From an uncultured Atopobium sp. (GTDB lineage Bacteria > Actinomycetota > Coriobacteriia > Coriobacteriales > Atopobiaceae), in assembly GCA_946647055.1 (NCBI GenBank), contig CAMPCT010000125.1, forward strand, positions 1-6,525: 6,525 bases of DNA, given 5' to 3'. The notes under the pieces are model-generated. The model worked only from the letters and a program-made list of their open reading frames with translations, did no database searches and had not been told where the DNA came from. Positions 1-4,123 of this stretch are shown here, piece by piece. Numbering within the stretch: position 1 is the first letter of the stretch; each line of letters starts with the position of its first letter. Position numbers and translations under genes: made by a program.

Positions 1-1219
1 TGGCCTCGAGGTGGTCGAGGACGTCGGACAGGAGGGCGACCATGACGTACTGGGCGGGGATGATGCCCACGGCCTTGAGGATGACGCCTGCGCACACCGT
101 CACGAAGTTGTGGACGTTGATGAAGGCGACGAGGCCGCCGGCGAGCGACAGGATGAGGCCGAGCACGATGGCGCGCTTCTTGCCCAGCTTGGCGGCAAGC
201 GGCCAGGCGATGACCATGCCGATGGCAGAGGGTAGACCGCCGATGAGGCCCAGCGTGGACATGAGGGCGCCCGAGGTGGCCTCGGGATCGCTCGACGCGA
301 TGACGCTGTCGAACATCCAGCGCACGTAGAAGCTCATCGAGGTGTTCTTGACGAGCTGGCCCATCTGGAAGAACAGGATGAACAGGACGACCATCCACCA
401 GTACTTCTCGGCGGTGCACGCCTTGACGTGCGTGCTCATGGGGAGCTTCTCCTCGACCACGCCAAGCGCCATGGCCTCCTCGGTGATGCGCTCGCGGGTG
501 AAGAAGTACTCGAGCATGATGCCCAGGAAGGTGAGCACGGCGAGGGCGATGCCTAGGACGCGCCAGTTGGCGTAGCTGGCCACGCGGTCGATGGTGCCGT
601 CGGCGCCCGTCACGAACATGAAGGGCTGCAGCAGCACCGGCACCAGGATGGAGGCACCCACGCCGGCAGCCGCGACCATGGAGGCGTTGGAGAGCGTGGC
701 GAGCAGGCCGCGCTGGTTGCCGTTGCGCGTGGACAGGGCCACCATCGAGCTGTGGGCCGTGTAGTAGCACGGATAGCCCACGGAGTAGAACAGGTTGAAC
801 GAGATGGCGATCCAGACCATCTTCATGAGGTAGTTCTCGGCCTGGGGGTTGTCTCCGCCGGGCGTGAGGAACAGCAGCACGATGGCCACGGCCATGACCG
901 GCGCCGACAGGAACAGGTACGGACGCGCCTTGCCCGCGGCGGTGCGGGTGTTGTCGATGAGGTTGCCCACGAAGAGGTTGCCGGCGACCACGACGATGGC
1001 CGAGACGATGGGCAGCATCATCGAGAAGACGCCAAACTGGCTGTCGGTGAGGCCGATGACGTCGGCATAGTAGCGCGTAAGGTAGGCGCTGAAGATGGAG
1101 TTGGCCATCATGGCGCACAGCGGTGCCAGGAGGTAGCCCACGAACATCTCGGGCAGCTTCACGCTGTTCGACGTGATCTTGGTCTTGAGGGCGGCGCCGT
1201 CAAAGAAGCTCATGTTCAT
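1..1219 (-). CDS. GPH-family (MelB-like, MFS) glycoside/sugar transporter, partial at 3' end
   Basis: Inner-membrane transporter of the glycoside-pentoside-hexuronide family, probably importing a sugar or small glycoside. I translated the open minus-strand frame directly: 406 codons run from the ATG at 1219 to the left edge with no stop, so the C-terminus (probably the last two of 12 membrane helices) lies outside the window. About ten hydrophobic segments are visible (roughly residues 27-48, 62-84, 100-118, 131-150, 170-198, 218-240, 274-292, 313-340, 348-367 and 371-395). The loop-2/3 signature NLIDNTRTAAGKARPYL is at residues 86-102, and the late family motif appears as VALLSDVLDH at 394-403. 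The start at 1219 is preferred over the in-frame ATG at 1213 because GAGGTGAT lies 8 bases upstream of it. Only 4 bases separate it from the GH2 stop codon, so the two are probably translationally coupled. Family assignment is firm; substrate and coupling ion are unknown. Confidence 0.9.
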   Translation of the reverse strand, partial: MNMSFFDGAALKTKITSNSVKLPEMFVGYLLAPLCAMMANSIFSAYLTRYYADVIGLTDSQFGVFSMMLPIVSAIVVVAGNLFVGNLIDNTRTAAGKARPYLFLSAPVMAVAIVLLFLTPGGDNPQAENYLMKMVWIAISFNLFYSVGYPCYYTAHSSMVALSTRNGNQRGLLATLSNASMVAAAGVGASILVPVLLQPFMFVTGADGTIDRVASYANWRVLGIALAVLTFLGIMLEYFFTRERITEEAMALGVVEEKLPMSTHVKACTAEKYWWMVVLFILFFQMGQLVKNTSMSFYVRWMFDSVIASSDPEATSGALMSTLGLIGGLPSAIGMVIAWPLAAKLGKKRAIVLGLILSLAGGLVAFINVHNFVTVCAGVILKAVGIIPAQYVMVALLSDVLDHLEA

Positions 1220-1223
1220 GGAT

Positions 1224-3644
1224 CTACATCACCTCGTACTTCTGGGGCTTGGCCTCACCAAGCGCGATGGTGGCCTCGCCCTCGAGCGAGCCGTCGGTCG
1301 CACGTGCGACGACACGCACGTCGCCCGCGCCGTTGGCACGGACCACGGCCATGGCCTCGCCATAGTAGGTGTCGGTCACGTCGTCAGTGTAGCTGTCATC
1401 GAGCGGCAGGTAGGTGCATGCGCTGCCCAGACCCACCAGCTCGCCGTTCTCGACCGTCACCTGCAGGCGCTTGCGCGACAGGGGCTTGAGCGTTCCCGTG
1501 GCATCGGTGAGCTGCAGGAGCACGAAGGACAGCTCGTCAGGGGCGACGCTCGCCTCCTCGGGAGTGAGACGCAGCTCCTCGTCGGGCCCGTCAGATTTGA
1601 GCGAGTGGCGACCCACCTCGTTGCCGGCGTGGTCATAGGCGATGGCCGTGACGGTGCCCGGCTGCCACCTGACGTTCTTGAACAGGGTGCGCCCGGTCTT
1701 GTCGGCCTTCTTGCGGGCGATGCAGCGGTCGTTGACGCGCAGCTCGACCTGGTCGGCACGGGAGTAGATCTCGACCGTGGTGCGCTTGCCCTCGCAGCCG
1801 CCCCATGCCCAGCTCTCGAAGGCACGCGTGAGCGCCCAGCCGGTGATGTCAGGCTTGCCGGTCTCCCTCATGGGCCAGACGCCGATGAGGGGCGTGTCGG
1901 TGAGCCCAAAAGCGGCGAGGGTGTAGGCGGCCTCGGCCCTGCGGCGACCGATGAGGTCGACGCGGCCGTTGTGGCCGGTCATGTGGGTCTCCTCCTCGGG
2001 GGGCGTGTAGCCATCGTATTCGGTGGCGCCCATGCCGCACTCGCCGATGTAGTCGATGCCAGCCCACACGAAGTCGCCGATGACCTGCGGGTTGTTCTGC
2101 GCCTTGTCCCAGAACAGCCAGGCATCCTTGCAGAAGGTCTCCGAGCCCAGGATGAGCCGGTTGGGGTACTTGCGCGAGTCCTTGTCGTAGCGCCAGATGC
2201 CGTAGTTGTAGCCGGCGATGTCCATGTTGGCGTAGGCGTCGCGGGTCTTGACGTCGCACAGGTGCAGCGTGGCACCAAACTTCATGAACTTGTCGCCCAT
2301 GAGGCAGGCCATCTGGTTGTAGAACTCGCTGCCGACGGCATTGCGCTTCTTCCCGGATCCCGCCGCCTCGGCCGCCGCGGCAGCCTTCTCGTCGCTGTAC
2401 TGGCCGAAGCCGAGGGAGTACAGGAGGTTGAAGAAGATGTTGATGCCGCATGACACGGGCCGCGTGTCGTCGAGGCCGTGCAGGAGCCGCGTCATCTCGC
2501 CGGTGAACTCGATGCCCTCGGGAGTCGAGGTCTCGGCGACCTCGTTGCCCGTGGAGTACATGATGACGCTCGGGTGGTTGTAATCCTTCTCGACCATGTC
2601 GGTGAGGTCGGCCTGCCACCAGTCCTTGAGGTAGTCCACGTAGTCGTGGGCGGTCTTGTGGATGGTCCAGGCGTCGGCGAACTCGTCCATCATGAGCACG
2701 CCCATGCGGTCGCAGGCATCGAGCATGGCCTTGGAGCAGGGGTTGTGCGAGCTGCGCAGGGCGTTGTAGCCGTTCTCCTTCATGAGGCGGACCTTGCGCT
2801 CCTCGGCCTCGGGGAAGGCGCAGGCGCCTAGGATGCCGTTGTCGTGGTGCACGCAGCAGCCGCGCAGGATCACGCGCTCGCCGTTGATGGTCATGCCGGT
2901 CTTGGGGCTCCATGCGAGCGTGCGGATGCCAAAGGTCTCCTCGACCACGTCGTCGCCCACGGTCACGCGGGCGACATAGAGGTTGGGCGTGTCGCAGCTC
3001 CAGAGCCTGGCGTCGGGCACCGCGATGGAGAAGGTCGCCTCTCCCCCGGCAGCCTCGCCGTCGACGGTGACGATGACGGCGTCGCCGTCGAGCACCTCGA
3101 CGCGCACGGGGCCGTCCTCGGAGGCATGGACCTTGACCTCGATGGTGCCGGCCTCGTGGTCGACGGTGCGGATGCGCACGCCGTTGAGGACCACGTGCCT
3201 GCCCATGGCCGTCCAGAGCCACACGGGACGGTAGATGCCCGTGCCCGGATACCAGCGGCTGTTGGGTTGGTCGGTGTTGCGGGCGACGACCTTGAGCTCG
3301 TTGGCGGCGCCATAGGCGAGCTTGTCGGCGACGTCCACATAGAAGTTGGTGTAGCCGTAGGGACGGAAGTGGACCCTCTCGCCGTTGAGCCACACCTCGG
3401 CGTTGTGGTAGACGCCCTCGAACTCGAAGGTGACGGCGTTGCCCTCCCAGTCCGCGGGGACGTCGAAGGACTTGGCGTACTCGTAGTCGCCGCCTACGAA
3501 GTAGCCGATGTTGTCGGCACCGGCGCTCGTGTCGCTGCGCGCCTCGCCGATCATGGCGTCATGGGGCAGGTTGACCCGCCTCTCCCCCTCGTCGCGGGTG
3601 AGGCAGCGGACGGTCCATCCCCGGTTGAAGTCGATCTTTCTCAT
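1224..3644 (-). CDS. Glycoside hydrolase family 2 protein (beta-galactosidase type), cytoplasmic
   Basis: Exo-acting retaining beta-glycosidase of 806 residues. It has no signal peptide or membrane segment, so it should act in the cytoplasm on imported glycosides. Visible domains: N-terminal sugar-binding jelly roll (about 1-155), Ig-like domain (about 156-245), TIM barrel (about 246-565) opening with RGCCVHHDNGILGA, a DUF4982-like beta domain (about 605-680) and a C-terminal Ig-like domain (about 690-796). Predicted acid/base is Glu368 in STGNE; predicted nucleophile is Glu502 in LGSET. Other barrel motifs are LRSSHNP (296-302), MMDEFADAW (318-326) and DFVWAGIDYIGE (524-535). An extended segment (about 415-480, with an Ala-rich start) separates the two catalytic glutamates; I recall a similar segment in Lachnospiraceae GH2 relatives. 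The start at 3644 is chosen over the upstream ATG at 3692 because the N-terminus MRKIDFNRGW is typical of GH2 and GGAG sits 6 bases upstream. Beta-galactosidase is the best guess; beta-glucosidase or beta-glucuronidase activity is not excluded. Confidence 0.92.
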   Translation of the reverse strand: MRKIDFNRGWTVRCLTRDEGERRVNLPHDAMIGEARSDTSAGADNIGYFVGGDYEYAKSFDVPADWEGNAVTFEFEGVYHNAEVWLNGERVHFRPYGYTNFYVDVADKLAYGAANELKVVARNTDQPNSRWYPGTGIYRPVWLWTAMGRHVVLNGVRIRTVDHEAGTIEVKVHASEDGPVRVEVLDGDAVIVTVDGEAAGGEATFSIAVPDARLWSCDTPNLYVARVTVGDDVVEETFGIRTLAWSPKTGMTINGERVILRGCCVHHDNGILGACAFPEAEERKVRLMKENGYNALRSSHNPCSKAMLDACDRMGVLMMDEFADAWTIHKTAHDYVDYLKDWWQADLTDMVEKDYNHPSVIMYSTGNEVAETSTPEGIEFTGEMTRLLHGLDDTRPVSCGINIFFNLLYSLGFGQYSDEKAAAAAEAAGSGKKRNAVGSEFYNQMACLMGDKFMKFGATLHLCDVKTRDAYANMDIAGYNYGIWRYDKDSRKYPNRLILGSETFCKDAWLFWDKAQNNPQVIGDFVWAGIDYIGECGMGATEYDGYTPPEEETHMTGHNGRVDLIGRRRAEAAYTLAAFGLTDTPLIGVWPMRETGKPDITGWALTRAFESWAWGGCEGKRTTVEIYSRADQVELRVNDRCIARKKADKTGRTLFKNVRWQPGTVTAIAYDHAGNEVGRHSLKSDGPDEELRLTPEEASVAPDELSFVLLQLTDATGTLKPLSRKRLQVTVENGELVGLGSACTYLPLDDSYTDDVTDTYYGEAMAVVRANGAGDVRVVARATDGSLEGEATIALGEAKPQKYEVM
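1228..1235 (-). promoter_or_regulatory. Shine-Dalgarno site of the GPH transporter, inside the GH2 3' end
   Basis: On the minus strand the bases read GAGGTGAT, followed by an 8-base spacer and the ATG at 1219. The site lies within the last codons of the GH2 gene, whose TAG is at 1226-1224. This fixes the transporter start at 1219 rather than 1213 (spacer 14) and suggests ribosomes finishing GH2 reinitiate on the transporter. Confidence 0.75.
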
Positions 3645-3650
3645 ACAGGT

Positions 3651-3659
3651 CTCCGCCTT
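3651..3659 (-). promoter_or_regulatory. Shine-Dalgarno site deciding the GH2 start
   Basis: The minus strand reads AAGGCGGAG here, with GGAG ending 6 bases before the ATG at 3644. No comparable site precedes the in-frame ATG at 3692, which lies inside the stem-loop. This supports the 806-residue form over an 822-residue form. Confidence 0.7.
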
Positions 3660-3667
3660 CTGGTAAT

Positions 3668-3701
3668 GGGGACGCCGTGACCCAAAGGCCACGGCATCCC
3701 C
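3668..3701 (-). other. Intercistronic stem-loop between the small membrane protein and GH2
   Basis: In the transcribed orientation the arm GGGGATGCCGTG (3701-3690) pairs with CACGGCGTCCCC (3679-3668) over 12 bases, with one G-U wobble and no mismatch. The loop GCCTTTGGGT can add three further pairs (GCC with GGT), closing on a TTTG tetraloop. No T-run follows (the next bases are ATTACC), so it is not a canonical intrinsic terminator. It lies 23 bases after the upstream stop codon and ends 8 bases before the GH2 Shine-Dalgarno. Plausible roles are partial attenuation, 3' protection of the upstream message after processing, or control of GH2 translation. The pairing is seen directly; the role is inferred. 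Confidence 0.65.
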
Positions 3702-3702
3702 T

Positions 3703-3718
3703 CATGCGGTCATGCGGT
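3703..3718. repeat. Tandem 8-base repeat (two copies) beside the stem-loop
   Basis: The octamer catgcggt occurs twice in immediate succession on the plus strand (3703-3710 and 3711-3718), read as ACCGCATG twice in the transcript. It lies between the stop codon of the small membrane protein and the stem-loop. It may be a slippage duplication or a binding site; with two copies only, chance is possible. Confidence 0.5.
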
Positions 3719-3724
3719 GGAGCG

Positions 3725-4108
3725 CTACTCCTCGGCAGCGACCCCCATGAAGCCGGCGACCCAGAAGAGCACGAGCGCGATTGCCGCGACCACGGTGTAC
3801 GTGACCCACGGCTGGAGCGTGCTCCACTGGTACAGGCCGGAGATGTAGTAGCCGATGGGGTCGGACATGACGGTTCCGCCATAGGCGATGCCCATCGCCA
3901 TGGCGGCGCCGGCCAGCGCCGGGCCCCAGTTGCAGACCTTGGGCAGCTTGGCCCCGCCAAAGGCGGCAGCAAGGCCTATGACGGCGGCAACGGCCATCCA
4001 GATGTAGGCGTTCTGGGTGGTGGCATAGGACGAGCCGTACAGGAACATGGCGACGGCATCGACCACGACGGCGGCGAACAGGACGTAGAACCCGATCTTC
4101 TTGCTCAT
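3725..4108 (-). CDS. Small four-TM membrane protein of unknown function, coupled to GH3
   Basis: I do not recognise a named family for this 127-residue protein. It shows four hydrophobic segments (about residues 5-24, 34-52, 61-81 and 101-121). Lysines at 3-4 and in the short loop GGAKLPKVCN (51-60), together with the acidic AAEE tail, fit both termini and the middle loop being cytoplasmic. That leaves an aromatic-rich outside loop, SDPIGYYISGLYQWSTLQP (82-100). The start at 4108 is chosen over the in-frame ATG at 4189 because AAGGAGGT lies 7 bases upstream and the MSKK N-terminus leads straight into TM1; the longer form would add a Cys/Arg-rich stretch that overlaps the GH3 coding end. Only 13 bases separate it from the GH3 stop codon. 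The tight coupling suggests a partner of the membrane-anchored GH3 (assembly, anchoring or stability), but that is inference. The sequence does not resemble a complete transporter. Confidence 0.8.
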   Translation of the reverse strand: MSKKIGFYVLFAAVVVDAVAMFLYGSSYATTQNAYIWMAVAAVIGLAAAFGGAKLPKVCNWGPALAGAAMAMGIAYGGTVMSDPIGYYISGLYQWSTLQPWVTYTVVAAIALVLFWVAGFMGVAAEE

Positions 4109-4115
4109 GGCTGGT

Positions 4116-4123
4116 ACCTCCTT
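4116..4123 (-). promoter_or_regulatory. Strong Shine-Dalgarno site overlapping the GH3 stop codon
   Basis: The minus strand reads AAGGAGGT, a full-length consensus match, 7 bases before the ATG at 4108. Its first two bases are the last two bases of the GH3 TAA (4124-4122). The arrangement points to translational coupling and high expression of the small membrane protein, and it rules out the ATG at 4189. Confidence 0.85.

Noticed and set aside
752..1489. Plus-strand open frame of 245 codons across the transporter start
   Set aside because: It straddles the junction of two well-supported minus-strand genes and its translation is His/Arg/Asp-rich with no domain.
1173..2453. Long plus-strand open frame (426 codons) antisense to GH2
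   Set aside because: It mirrors the GC-rich codon pattern of GH2; the translation is dominated by Gly/Val/Ala/Asp/His and shows no recognisable domain, while the opposite strand encodes a complete GH2 enzyme.
1849..3393. Minus-strand alternative frame of 514 codons inside GH2
   Set aside because: Arg/Gln/His-rich translation typical of a shifted frame of a high-GC gene; the GH2 catalytic motifs are all in the other frame.
2844..3680. Plus-strand open frame (278 codons) over the GH2 5' part
   Set aside because: Same antisense shadow effect; low-complexity Val/Asp/Gly/His-rich translation without motifs.
3645..3692. Sixteen-residue N-terminal extension of GH2 from the ATG at 3692
   Set aside because: That ATG lies inside the stem-loop and has no Shine-Dalgarno; GGAG 6 bases before 3644 and the GH2-typical N-terminus favour the shorter form.
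3668..3701. Reading the stem-loop as a rho-independent terminator
   Set aside because: No T-run follows in the transcript direction, and GH2 starts 24 bases later with no visible promoter between, so full termination is unlikely.
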